Notes under the pieces: generated by a model
Database searches by the model: none
Seen by the model: the letters and a program-made list of their open reading frames with translations, nothing else
Told to the model about the DNA's origin: nothing
Part shown: positions 56,285-64,000 of the stretch, piece after piece
How positions within the stretch are numbered: the stretch's first letter is position 1
How the letters are laid out: each line of letters starts with the position of its first letter
NCBI RefSeq assembly: GCF_900106835.1
Contig: NZ_FNNR01000002.1
Location: forward strand, 372,001-436,000
Reading direction: 5' to 3'
Source: Arthrobacter sp. cf158
GTDB lineage: Bacteria; Actinomycetota; Actinomycetes; Actinomycetales; Micrococcaceae
DNA: 64,000 nucleotides
Position numbers and translations under genes: made by a program

Positions 56285-57435
56285 CTCCCGGACGTCCAGT
56301 GCCCCCGCCCCTTGCCAAGCCCATCACCCTTGACCCGAGTGGACCCGGTGCCGAAACCAGGACGCTCGCCGCGGCGTACGGCGCAACCTCGCCTGACAGC
56401 GGGTTGGTGCCGCTGACAGTGGCACGCCGGGTCCCCACCGAAGACGACATCGAAATCGCCGTCGAATTCTGCGGACTGTGTCACTCCGATGTACATGCGA
56501 CGCGTGGTGAATGGCGAGTGCCGCCGTACCCGCTGGTCCCTGGCCACGAAATTGTGGGCCGGGTAACCCGCGTGGGCGTCGGAGTGCAGGACTTTGCCGT
56601 TGGAGACCGTGTGGGTGTTGGTTGCATGGTTGACTCCTGCCGCGAATGCGAGAGTTGCCTCGAAGGCCTGGAGCAATACTGCGAGCGGGGCAACATCGGC
56701 ACCTACGGAGCTGCCGACCCCCGCCACGGCGACGCCATCACCCAGGGCGGCTACTCGACGTCGGTTGTGGTGGACAAGCGCTTCGTGCTGCGCGTTCCAG
56801 AATCCCTGGACCCCGCAGCGGCAGCGCCTTTGTTGTGTGCAGGAATCACCACCTACTCGCCGCTGCGGTACTTCGACGTAGAAGAAGGCGACACCGTAGG
56901 CGTTGTGGGGCTGGGCGGACTGGGACATATGGCCGTCAAGATCGCCAAGGCCATGGGCGCGGAGGTCACTGTTTTTACTACCTCCGAATCCAAGTTCGAC
57001 GCCGCCAGGGAGCTGGGTGCAGACCACGTGGTCCTCTCCAAGGATGCCGACGCCATGGAGGCCGCGAATCGGAGCATCGACGTCATTATTGATACCGTCG
57101 CCGCCCCGCACGACCTCAACCCTTACTTCCGTACGCTTCGCCTTGATGGTGCGCTCTTCCAGTTGGGCCTTCCCGCCGACGATATGCCGCCGGTCAGCCC
57201 CGGGCTGCTCATCCGCCGCCGACTCGCCTACGCGGGTTCGTTGATCGGGGGCATCGAGGAGACCCAGGAAATGCTGGATTTCTGCGCGGCACACGGAGTG
57301 GCCAGCGACATCGAAATCGTAGGGGCTGAACAGCTGAACGAGGCATACGACCGCATGGTGGCCGGCGACGTGAAGTACCGTTTTGTGCTGGACACCGCAA
57401 CACTTCAGGAACCATCGGAAAGGGCAGACGCATGA
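56281..57435 (+). CDS. Zinc-dependent alcohol dehydrogenase, YahK/CAD type
   Basis: A 384-residue medium-chain dehydrogenase. Catalytic zinc ligands are in CGLCHSDVH and PLVPGHEIVG; the structural zinc is CMVDSCRECESCLEGLEQYC. The NADP-binding loop is GVVGLGGLGHMAVKIAKAMG. The N-terminus is extended by about 30 residues. It probably reduces aldehydes with NADPH, as in the YahK/cinnamyl group. Middle gene of three with ATGA overlaps. Confidence 0.92.
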   Translation: MTPGRPVPPPLAKPITLDPSGPGAETRTLAAAYGATSPDSGLVPLTVARRVPTEDDIEIAVEFCGLCHSDVHATRGEWRVPPYPLVPGHEIVGRVTRVGVGVQDFAVGDRVGVGCMVDSCRECESCLEGLEQYCERGNIGTYGAADPRHGDAITQGGYSTSVVVDKRFVLRVPESLDPAAAAPLLCAGITTYSPLRYFDVEEGDTVGVVGLGGLGHMAVKIAKAMGAEVTVFTTSESKFDAARELGADHVVLSKDADAMEAANRSIDVIIDTVAAPHDLNPYFRTLRLDGALFQLGLPADDMPPVSPGLLIRRRLAYAGSLIGGIEETQEMLDFCAAHGVASDIEIVGAEQLNEAYDRMVAGDVKYRFVLDTATLQEPSERADA

Positions 57436-57860
57436 GCACACTGTTCACCAAGATCATCAATGGGGAGATCCCGGGCCGTTTCGTCTGGAAGGACCAGGAC
57501 GTAGTGGCTTTCCTGACGATCGCGCCACTCACGCACGGACACACCTTGGTGGTGCCGCGTGAAGAGGTTGACTCGTGGACGCACGCCAGCCCCGAGCTCC
57601 TTTCAAAGGTCATGGACGTCGCCCAAAGCATCGGCAAGGTCCAGGAGGAGCTGTTCGACGCCAAACGCGTGGGTGTCCTGATGGAGGGCTTTGAGGTGGA
57701 ACACCTGCACGTGCATGTGTGGCCGGCATACTCCACTGCGGACTTTGAGGTCCACAACGTGGATCACAATCCTGATCCGGCAGTCATGGATGCCACCGCA
57801 GTGAAGCTTCGTGCCGCCCTCCGGACGGCTGGGCATGGAGACGCTGTCCCCGAGGACTGA
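57432..57860 (+). CDS. HIT-family hydrolase
   Basis: A 142-residue protein with the histidine triad VEHLHVHVWPAY. N-terminal CDS: TLFTKIINGEIPGRFVWKDQ, typical of HIT-type nucleotide hydrolases such as HinT. It may hydrolyse adenosine 5'-monophosphoramidates or related nucleotides. Last gene of the sulfurtransferase-adh-HIT operon, followed by a terminator. Confidence 0.92.
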   Translation: MSTLFTKIINGEIPGRFVWKDQDVVAFLTIAPLTHGHTLVVPREEVDSWTHASPELLSKVMDVAQSIGKVQEELFDAKRVGVLMEGFEVEHLHVHVWPAYSTADFEVHNVDHNPDPAVMDATAVKLRAALRTAGHGDAVPED

Positions 57861-57875
57861 TCCCAAACCAGAGTT

Positions 57876-57912
57876 AACCCGGCGGTGCTGAATCAGCGCC
57901 GCCGGGTTTTTC
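57876..57912 (+). terminator. Terminator after the HIT gene
   Basis: AACCCGGCGG-T-GCTG, loop AAT, CAGC-G-CCGCCGGGTT followed by TTTTC. The hairpin also stands at the end of the convergent hrpA gene. Confidence 0.9.
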
Positions 57913-57924
57913 TTTGGTGGCTCG

Positions 57925-60900
57925 TCAGGCAGGCGCCAGTGCCTGGTTCAACACAGTGCGGATGCGCTTCTCCGACACCGAATATGCGGTCCCCAGCTCC
58001 ACCGCGAACAGGCTCACCCGAAGTTCCTCGATCATCCAGCGCACCCGGGTTAACTCCGCTCCCGCCCTGCGTCCGGGAAGCAGCGCAGAAACGGCGTCAT
58101 CGTAGTCATCCTCCAGCGCCTGCACAATTGCCATATTGAGGCCGTCACGCTGGACGTTCCCCGGCAGTTTTTCCAGCCGTTTTTCGATCGCTTGCAGATA
58201 CCTGGGCAGCTGGCTGAGCTGCGTGTAGCCCGTCCGTGCTACAAAGCCAGGAAAAACCAGCTGTTCCAGTTGGCTCTTCATGTCGTTGAGGGCACTGATC
58301 AGCGGGAGGCTTGCGTTGGACTTGAGCTCCTTCTGAATGCGCCGGGTACTTGCCAGGATGCGTTCGACGACGGCAGTCACCGTGAACACGGTGTCGATCA
58401 GTTCGGCCCGGACTACCTCGTACAACGCATCAAAAGCCTGCCTGTCCCACGGGAGATCCTGCGGCGTCAGTTTGTCGATGGCCGCAAGGGCGCAGTCCGC
58501 GATCAATGCGCTCACTGATCCATGCGGGTTCTGGCTGAAGGTCAGCTTCTCCATGTTGCTCAGGTGCTCCAGCACATAGCGGTCGGGAGGCGGAATGCGA
58601 AGGGCCAGGAGCCGGATAACGCCGCCACGCATGGCCGTCTCCTGCTCTGCCCGGGTTTGGAACACCCGGAGTGCAACCGATTTGCCGTCGTCCACGATCG
58701 CTGGGAATCCGGTGACGGAGTGTCCCTTCACGGTGCGTGTGACCTGACGCTCCACGGTGCCGAAGTCCCATTCGGTGATACCGCTGCGTTCCGCTACCGC
58801 TCCGTTGCCGGCCGAGGCGTTGGGGTTGGCCGCCGTCGACGGTTGGTTGTTTGCGGTGCCGGTTGCCTTGCCGCCTGTTGCGCGGGAAGTGGTAGCAGGG
58901 GTAGCCCCGAGCGATTCGGCGATGGCCCGGCGTGTGGCCGGTGCCAGCTTTTCCTGAAGCTCTGCGAGGTCTTTGCCCTCGTCCAGTACTTTGCCCTTGC
59001 TGTCCACCACTTTGAAGCTCACCCGGAGGTGCGGCGGTACTGCGTCCCAGTTCCATGAACCAGGAGGAATGACGTGACCCCGGAGGCGGCGCAGGACCAG
59101 TTCCAAGGATGGCTCAAGCTCGTCAGCTGCGGGATCAAAGTCTGATTCCAGGGCTGCGGCAGCCTGGCGCGCGACATCGGGGGCAGGAACAAAATTCTTA
59201 CGAATCTGTTTGGGCAGCGATTTGATGAGCGCCGTGACCAGTTCAGCGCGTTGCCCCGGGATCTGCCACCGGAAGGGGGCATCGTCCAGTTGGTTGAGGA
59301 ACAGTACAGGCACCTCGGCGGTGACGCCGTCTGAAGGATTCGGTGAGGAGCCCGGAGCCACAGGGTGGAACTCGTAGCTCAGGGGGAGTTCGAAGCCCTT
59401 GTGAAACCACGTCTTCGGGTACGCGGAGTCGTCCAAAGCCTCTGCGTCTTCGCTCATCAACAGGGATTGGTCGAAGTCAAGGAGGGTGGCGTCGGATTGA
59501 CGGGCGTCCTTCCACCACTTATCAAAGTGCCTCTCCGACACCACGTCCTTGCCCACCCGGGCGTCATAGAACTCGAAGAGTGTCTGGTCATCCACGAGGA
59601 TGTCGCGGCGCCTCATGCGCGTCTCGAGTTCTTCGATCTCCTGGAGCAGCGCCCGGTTACGGTGGAAGAACTTATGGTGCGTCTTCCATTCGCCTTCCAC
59701 CAGCGCATGGCGGATGAAAAGCTCACGGGAGAGCTCAGGATCGATCCGTCCATAATTGATCCGGCGGTTGGGAATGATCGGCACGCCATACAACGTGACT
59801 TTTTCGTGCGCCATGACAGCGCCCTGGCGCGAGGACCAATGCGGCTCGCTGTAGGACCGCTTCACCAGGTCCGGGGCTACCTGCTCTGCCCAGAGAGGAT
59901 CGAACTTGGCGGCGACACGGGCCCACAGCCGGCTGGTCTCCACCAACTCCGCCGCCATGACAAAAGCAGGAGACTTCTTGAACAATGCCGAACCGGGGAA
60001 GATCGCGAAGCGGCTGCCGCGAGCACCGGCGTATTCACGCTTGCGTTCGTCCAAGAGCCCGATGTGGCTCAACAGCCCTGACAACAAGCTGATGTGGATG
60101 CCCTCATAGTTCCCCACGGGATCGGCCTCGCGCTTGTTGTCCAGGGCGATACCCAAGGGCTTGGCGAGCTGCCGGAGCTGCGTAAAGAGATCCTGCCACT
60201 CACGGACACGCAGGTAGTTGATGAACTCGTTGCGGCAGAGCTTGCGGAATTGCGTTGATGACAGCTCGCGCTGCTTTTCCTGAATGTAGTTCCACAAGTT
60301 AAGGAAGCCCGTGAAATCCGACAACTCATCGCGGAATCGCGCGTGCTTCTCCGACGCCAGCTGCTGCTTGTCCGTAGGCCGCTCGCGCGGATCCTGGATG
60401 GTCAGGGCCGCCGCGAGGATCATGACTTCCCGGACACAGCCGCGTTTCCCTGCCTCCACGATCATGCGGCCGAGCCGCGGATCCACCGGCAACTGGGCAA
60501 GCTTCTGCCCGACGGCGGTCAGCCCACTGCCGCCGCGGCCGTTGCCCGCCGCGTCTGCTGCCTTGGGCAAACTCAAGGCGCCGAGTTCACGCAGAAGCGT
60601 GACGCCGTCGTTGATGGCCCGCGAGTCCGGTGGTTCGACGAAAGGGAAGTTCTCAACATCCTTGGGGCCCCGGGCAACTCCCATGGCTGTCATCTGCAGG
60701 ATCACGGCAGCGAGGTTGGTACGGAGGATTTCCGGGTCGGTGAACTCTGGCCGTGACTCGAAATCGTCCTCGGAGTAGAGCCGGATCGCGATGCCTTCGG
60801 ACACACGGCCGCAGCGGCCCGAGCGTTGGTTGGCCGACGCCTGGGACACGCGCTCAATGGGGAGGCGCTGGACCTTTGTGCGGTGCGAGTACCGGGAGAT

Positions 60901-61869
60901 GCGTGCCGTTCCGGTATCGATCACATACTTGATGCCCGGGACGGTCAGGGATGTCTCCGCCACGTTGGTAGCGAGGATGATGCGTCGTTTTCCGCCCGGG
61001 TTGAACACCCTGTGCTGTTCCTGGAGGCTCAAGCGGGCGAAGAGGGGCAGCACTTCGGTTCCCGCCAAGCGCCGGTTGGTCTGGATGCGCCCATTGATGG
61101 CCTCAGCCGCGTCGCGGATTTCCCGCTCGCCGGAGAAGAAGATCAGGATATCGCCGGGTGCTTCCTTGGCGAGCTCATCCACGGCATCGCACACCGCGTC
61201 CAAGGGGTCGCGGTCCTCTTCCAATTCGTCGTCGGAGCTGTCATCGTCCGCATCTGCAGGCTGGGACAGCGGCCGATACCGGATCTCCACCGGGTAGGTA
61301 CGCCCGGAAACTTCGATGATCGGCGCCGGGTCTTCCTCGCTGCCAAAGTGCTTGGCAAAGCGTTGGGGGTCGATGGTGGCCGAGGTAATGATGACCTTCA
61401 AGTCCGGGCGCTGGGGGAGGATGCGCTTGAGGTAGCCCAGGATGAAGTCGATATTGAGGCTGCGCTCGTGGGCCTCGTCAATGATGATGGTGCTGTACTC
61501 TCGCAGCAGTTTGTCCCGCTGGATCTCAGCAAGGAGGATGCCGTCGGTCATCAGTTTAATCTTGGTGGATGCGCTTACCTCACCGGTGAAGCGGACCTGG
61601 AAGCCGACTTCCTGGCCGATCTCGACACCGAGTTCAGAGGCGATGCGTTCGGCAACGGTGCGGGCCGCCAACCGGCGCGGCTGCGTGTGCCCGATCAGTC
61701 CCTTGTCTCCAAGGCCAAGTTCGAGGCACATCTTGGGGATCTGCGTGGTCTTACCTGAACCGGTCTCGCCGGCGATGATGGTCACCTGGTTTGCGGCGAT
61801 GGCCGCCATCAGATCCTCGCGGCGCTCGGATACGGGCAGCTCAACGGGGTAGGAAATATGAAGTGTCAT
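57925..61869 (-). CDS. hrpA: ATP-dependent RNA helicase HrpA
   Basis: A 1314-residue DEAH-box helicase, the normal HrpA length. Motifs: GETGSGKTTQIPK (I), IIDEAHERSLNIDF (II), ITSATIDPQ (III), NVAETSLTVPGI (V) and NQRSGRCGRVSEG (VI). After the helicase come an OB fold and a large C-terminal DUF3418 domain. HrpA rescues stalled ribosomes by splitting them. An alanine/threonine-rich linker (TRATGGKATGTANNQPSTAA) lies before the last domain. Confidence 0.95.
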   Translation of the reverse strand: MTLHISYPVELPVSERREDLMAAIAANQVTIIAGETGSGKTTQIPKMCLELGLGDKGLIGHTQPRRLAARTVAERIASELGVEIGQEVGFQVRFTGEVSASTKIKLMTDGILLAEIQRDKLLREYSTIIIDEAHERSLNIDFILGYLKRILPQRPDLKVIITSATIDPQRFAKHFGSEEDPAPIIEVSGRTYPVEIRYRPLSQPADADDDSSDDELEEDRDPLDAVCDAVDELAKEAPGDILIFFSGEREIRDAAEAINGRIQTNRRLAGTEVLPLFARLSLQEQHRVFNPGGKRRIILATNVAETSLTVPGIKYVIDTGTARISRYSHRTKVQRLPIERVSQASANQRSGRCGRVSEGIAIRLYSEDDFESRPEFTDPEILRTNLAAVILQMTAMGVARGPKDVENFPFVEPPDSRAINDGVTLLRELGALSLPKAADAAGNGRGGSGLTAVGQKLAQLPVDPRLGRMIVEAGKRGCVREVMILAAALTIQDPRERPTDKQQLASEKHARFRDELSDFTGFLNLWNYIQEKQRELSSTQFRKLCRNEFINYLRVREWQDLFTQLRQLAKPLGIALDNKREADPVGNYEGIHISLLSGLLSHIGLLDERKREYAGARGSRFAIFPGSALFKKSPAFVMAAELVETSRLWARVAAKFDPLWAEQVAPDLVKRSYSEPHWSSRQGAVMAHEKVTLYGVPIIPNRRINYGRIDPELSRELFIRHALVEGEWKTHHKFFHRNRALLQEIEELETRMRRRDILVDDQTLFEFYDARVGKDVVSERHFDKWWKDARQSDATLLDFDQSLLMSEDAEALDDSAYPKTWFHKGFELPLSYEFHPVAPGSSPNPSDGVTAEVPVLFLNQLDDAPFRWQIPGQRAELVTALIKSLPKQIRKNFVPAPDVARQAAAALESDFDPAADELEPSLELVLRRLRGHVIPPGSWNWDAVPPHLRVSFKVVDSKGKVLDEGKDLAELQEKLAPATRRAIAESLGATPATTSRATGGKATGTANNQPSTAANPNASAGNGAVAERSGITEWDFGTVERQVTRTVKGHSVTGFPAIVDDGKSVALRVFQTRAEQETAMRGGVIRLLALRIPPPDRYVLEHLSNMEKLTFSQNPHGSVSALIADCALAAIDKLTPQDLPWDRQAFDALYEVVRAELIDTVFTVTAVVERILASTRRIQKELKSNASLPLISALNDMKSQLEQLVFPGFVARTGYTQLSQLPRYLQAIEKRLEKLPGNVQRDGLNMAIVQALEDDYDDAVSALLPGRRAGAELTRVRWMIEELRVSLFAVELGTAYSVSEKRIRTVLNQALAPA

Positions 61870-61882
61870 GGCTGCTGCCAGT

Positions 61883-62875
61883 CTACTGTGGCCGGGGTCC
61901 TGCGTCCGCTGCTTCCGTCACAGTCCCGGCCGCCGCGTTGAGCCTGTGGGAGAGATGCCGGGCGAAGGACCTGAATTCTTCGGGTTCGAGGATCTCGAAG
62001 TCCATGTCCAGCGCGGCCAGATACGCGGCGGGCGCGGCGAGGTTGTCCCATCCGGAGCGCAGTATTGTGGCCTTGTGGCCATCTGCCGTCAACGTCGCAT
62101 ATTGGGGATTTACGACGGCGGCCACCTCCGCCAGTGGGGCGCGCAGCCGTACCACGACGTCAAATCTGTAGGGCGAACGGGTAATGGACTGCTGCACATA
62201 GGCAGCCAGATCATCCGCGGGTAGTGGGCGTGGCACGTACTTCTTGCGTTCGGATGGCAAGGAAGCGAACCGGTCAGCCCGGAAAGTCCGCCAATCCTCG
62301 CGATCCACATCCCACGCCACCAGGTACCAGCGGCGGCCAGTGTCCACCAGCCTGTAGGGTTCCACCAGCCTCCGTGCGGAGTCGCCGTCGGACGTGACGT
62401 AGTCGAAGGAGATCTGGCGCCGGTCGGATATGGCGGCCGACACCACGGTGAGCTGTTGGGGATCCACTGTTGCCGCATTGCTGGGAAGGGTGGTGACAGC
62501 GGCCTTCAGCATGGCGAACTTGGGACGAAGCCGGGACGGCAGGACTTGTTCCAGCTTGGCCAGGGCACGGACCGAAGCCTCACCGATTCCGGCAACTGGG
62601 CCCGCGGCCACCGAGTTCAAGCCCAGGGCTACCGCCAGTGCTTCATTGTCGTCCAGGAGAAGGGGCGGTAACTGTGCGCCCGCTCCAAGCTGGTATCCGC
62701 CGGCGATGCCGGGGGAGGCATGGATGGGATAGCCCAGGTTCCTCAGCTTGTCGATGTCGCGCCGCACGGTCCGCTCTGTCACGCCCATCCGGTCAGCGAG
62801 AGCCGGACCTGTCCATTCCCGGCGAACCTGCAAGAGTGACAACAACTGGAGCAGCCGGGCAGAGGTTTGGATCAT
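61883..62875 (-). CDS. WYL-domain transcriptional regulator (YafY-like)
   Basis: A 330-residue regulator. The HTH is RREWTGPALADRMGVTERTV followed by RRDIDKLRNLGYPIHAS and GGYQLGAGAQLP. The WYL domain is marked by PYRLVDTGRRWYLVAWD; the WCX end is QSITRSPYRFDVVVRLRAP. Such proteins sense nucleic acid or small ligands, often near stress genes. ATG 62875 is the family start; the frame is open to 63010. Confidence 0.9.
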   Translation of the reverse strand: MIQTSARLLQLLSLLQVRREWTGPALADRMGVTERTVRRDIDKLRNLGYPIHASPGIAGGYQLGAGAQLPPLLLDDNEALAVALGLNSVAAGPVAGIGEASVRALAKLEQVLPSRLRPKFAMLKAAVTTLPSNAATVDPQQLTVVSAAISDRRQISFDYVTSDGDSARRLVEPYRLVDTGRRWYLVAWDVDREDWRTFRADRFASLPSERKKYVPRPLPADDLAAYVQQSITRSPYRFDVVVRLRAPLAEVAAVVNPQYATLTADGHKATILRSGWDNLAAPAAYLAALDMDFEILEPEEFRSFARHLSHRLNAAAGTVTEAADAGPRPQ

Positions 62876-62979
62876 GCAAGTGAATCTAGTCCATCTGTTG
62901 TGCGTGGTGGTGGGTGGTGCGTGCGTTGGACGGCGTGGGTTGGGCGCTCCTTCGTGAAGGGCACTGAGGGAATGCCCTT

Positions 62980-63013
62980 CACATACGCCCTGCACATACG
63001 CCCTACACATAGG
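62980..63013. repeat. Tandem CACATACGCCCT repeats
   Basis: CACATACGCCCTG, CACATACGCCCTA and CACATAGGGG in direct order, 13-base period, with a GAAGGGC/GCCCTTC hairpin just left (62955-62980). It lies in the 234-base gap between the WYL regulator and a small membrane gene and may be an operator. Confidence 0.55.
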
Positions 63014-63109
63014 GGCGCCCGCCGTTCGCGTGAATCCTGCAGAATTCCTTGAACAGACGGGCGCCGGTTGGTTATGGCGTGGTGGACCTTGCAGTGGCCT
63101 GGCATGCTC

Positions 63110-63280
63110 CTAGTAGATGCGGGGGTTCCAGTACGGGCTGCTGGGAGCGTCAAATGCGCTCCAAGGTTCTTTGGAGTTGATGGGCGGGTTGTGCCCGCGT
63201 CCATCCTTCAACAGTGCTGAGATGGTAGCTGCGACGGCGGTGATGAGGACGATGAAGAGGATGATTCCGAAGATTTCCAT
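63110..63280 (-). CDS. 56-residue one-helix membrane protein
   Basis: ATG 63280 opens MEIFGIILFIVLITAVAATI, a clear transmembrane helix, followed by a polar tail ending SPYWNPRIY. It is missed by length cut-offs. No ribosome site is clear (GGCTTGAGGC). The gene is divergent from the AraC-type gene at 63362. Single-helix peptides of this kind are common in actinobacteria with unknown roles. Confidence 0.55.
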   Translation of the reverse strand: MEIFGIILFIVLITAVAATISALLKDGRGHNPPINSKEPWSAFDAPSSPYWNPRIY

Positions 63281-63361
63281 GCCTCAAGCCTGCTCCTGTG
63301 GCAGATCAAGAAACAGTGGCAGAAATGCCCCATTTAGACAATTTTCTGCCACACTGGAGAT

Positions 63362-64000
63362 ATGTTGAAATCAGTCGCGGTGATCGTTGTACCCAACTTC
63401 TCGATCTTCGAATTCGGCACGGCTTTCGAAGTCTTCGGCATTGACAGAACGGACCGGAACGCAGGCGTTCCAGCCTTCGATTTCCGGGTGGTCACCCCTG
63501 TTCCGGGGGACATCCGGATGAAGTCCGGCCTGTCCCTGCACGTAAACCTCGGCCTCGAGGCAGCGGCAGATGCGGACCTCGTCATCATGGCTCCCTTCGG
63601 TCGGGACCAGGAGGTACCGGAGTCGGTCATGGACGCGTTGCGGGCAGCACATGCCAGGGGCGCGTGGGTGATGTCCATCTGTTCCGGGGCGTACGCCTTG
63701 GCCCGCGCAGGATTGCTGGACGGACGTCGCTGCACCACTCACTGGCACTATTCGCAGGATCTGGCCAGCCGCTATCCGGAGATCATCGTGGACGAGAACG
63801 TTCTCTACGTCCAAGACGGCACCATCATCACCAGTGCAGGTACCGCAGCTGGGATCGATGCCTGCCTCCACCTTGTCCGCGTCGAGTTGGGAGCTAATGT
63901 CGCTGCCGCCATTGCGCGTGACATGGTGGTCCCTCCACACCGGGACGGCGGCCAGGCTCAGTTCATCGACCGGCCTATGCCCACGTGCGGCTCGGCGCCG
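63362..64000 (+). CDS. GlxA-type AraC-family regulator (partial, cut by right edge)
   Basis: 213 residues of the DJ-1/PfpI-like N-terminal domain are visible: LKSVAVIVVPNFSIFEFGTA, WVMSICSGAYALARAGLLDG (nucleophile-elbow cysteine) and TTHWHYSQDLASRYPEIIV, then VDENVLYVQDG and TSAGTAAGIDACLHLVR. This order fits GlxA-type transcription activators, whose AraC HTH domains would follow beyond 64000. Confidence 0.85.
   Translation, partial: MLKSVAVIVVPNFSIFEFGTAFEVFGIDRTDRNAGVPAFDFRVVTPVPGDIRMKSGLSLHVNLGLEAAADADLVIMAPFGRDQEVPESVMDALRAAHARGAWVMSICSGAYALARAGLLDGRRCTTHWHYSQDLASRYPEIIVDENVLYVQDGTIITSAGTAAGIDACLHLVRVELGANVAAAIARDMVVPPHRDGGQAQFIDRPMPTCGSAP

Noticed and set aside
1..64000. CRISPR array, insertion sequence or rRNA operon
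   Set aside because: No regular spacer-repeat array, transposase or rRNA sequence was seen. The only tandem repeats are the short ones reported.

Overview
The window reads as a chromosome segment of a high-GC Gram-positive bacterium of the Micrococcaceae, most like Arthrobacter or Paenarthrobacter. Supporting this are the fused 2-oxoglutarate dehydrogenase Kgd, the SigH/RsrA-type pair, a 24-residue bL37 gene, a SAM-IV riboswitch, a Cds1-type cysteine desulfhydrase, and many GTG and apparently leaderless starts. This assignment rests on recognised families, not on a database search.

Positions 1 to about 27914 are the right-hand part of an integrated tailed phage (siphovirus type). The left edge cuts a MuF-like head gene, so the rest of the late genes lie outside. 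Reading right to left on the minus strand: an immunity region with three small HTH genes and clear operators (26364-27714), an excisionase-like gene, about ten small early genes, a recombination block (YqaJ exonuclease, SMC/RecF-like ATPase, SSB), an SPFH membrane protein, a redoxin, an RNA-repair pair (T4-type polynucleotide kinase-phosphatase and Rnl1-type RNA ligase), a helicase-methyltransferase fusion, a sliding clamp, a replication-type protein, RusA, an RNase AS-like nuclease, then HNH, terminase, portal and MuF. Most neighbouring minus-strand genes overlap by an ATGA or GTGA. Two plus-strand genes (10373-12143) interrupt this operon: a one-helix membrane protein and an SRA-like/PD-(D/E)XK protein that resembles a modification-dependent restriction enzyme. 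They are the best candidate for an accessory (moron) defence module. The large terminase is split over two frames. A tRNA-like gene with an abnormal anticodon arm lies at 6547-6635.

The right phage end appears to sit in the 3' end of a tmRNA (ssrA) gene. A T-arm/acceptor fragment at 27891-27914 is followed directly by a strong terminator (27919-27952). The other end is outside the window.

From 28085 on is ordinary chromosome: an HtrA-like protease, a DHA2 exporter, a DtxR/MntR regulator, a methyltransferase, a SAM-IV-controlled SufS-like enzyme, hisN, rsgA-aroA-doxX, sigH-rsrA, bL37, a padR-DUF4097 pair with its operators, a lipoprotein serine hydrolase, a degenerate SGNH protein, kgd, two CNNM/CBS membrane proteins, a zinc uptake operon with its regulator (znuACB, zur), a cds1/rhodanese/adh/HIT cluster, hrpA, a WYL regulator and the start of a GlxA-type AraC regulator. 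The regulatory DNA is unusually readable: a GGAAT-N18-GTT promoter before sigH, a 21-nt palindrome before znuA, twin CGATATATCG dyads before the PadR operon, and four genes with TAGGCT exactly six bases before the start codon.
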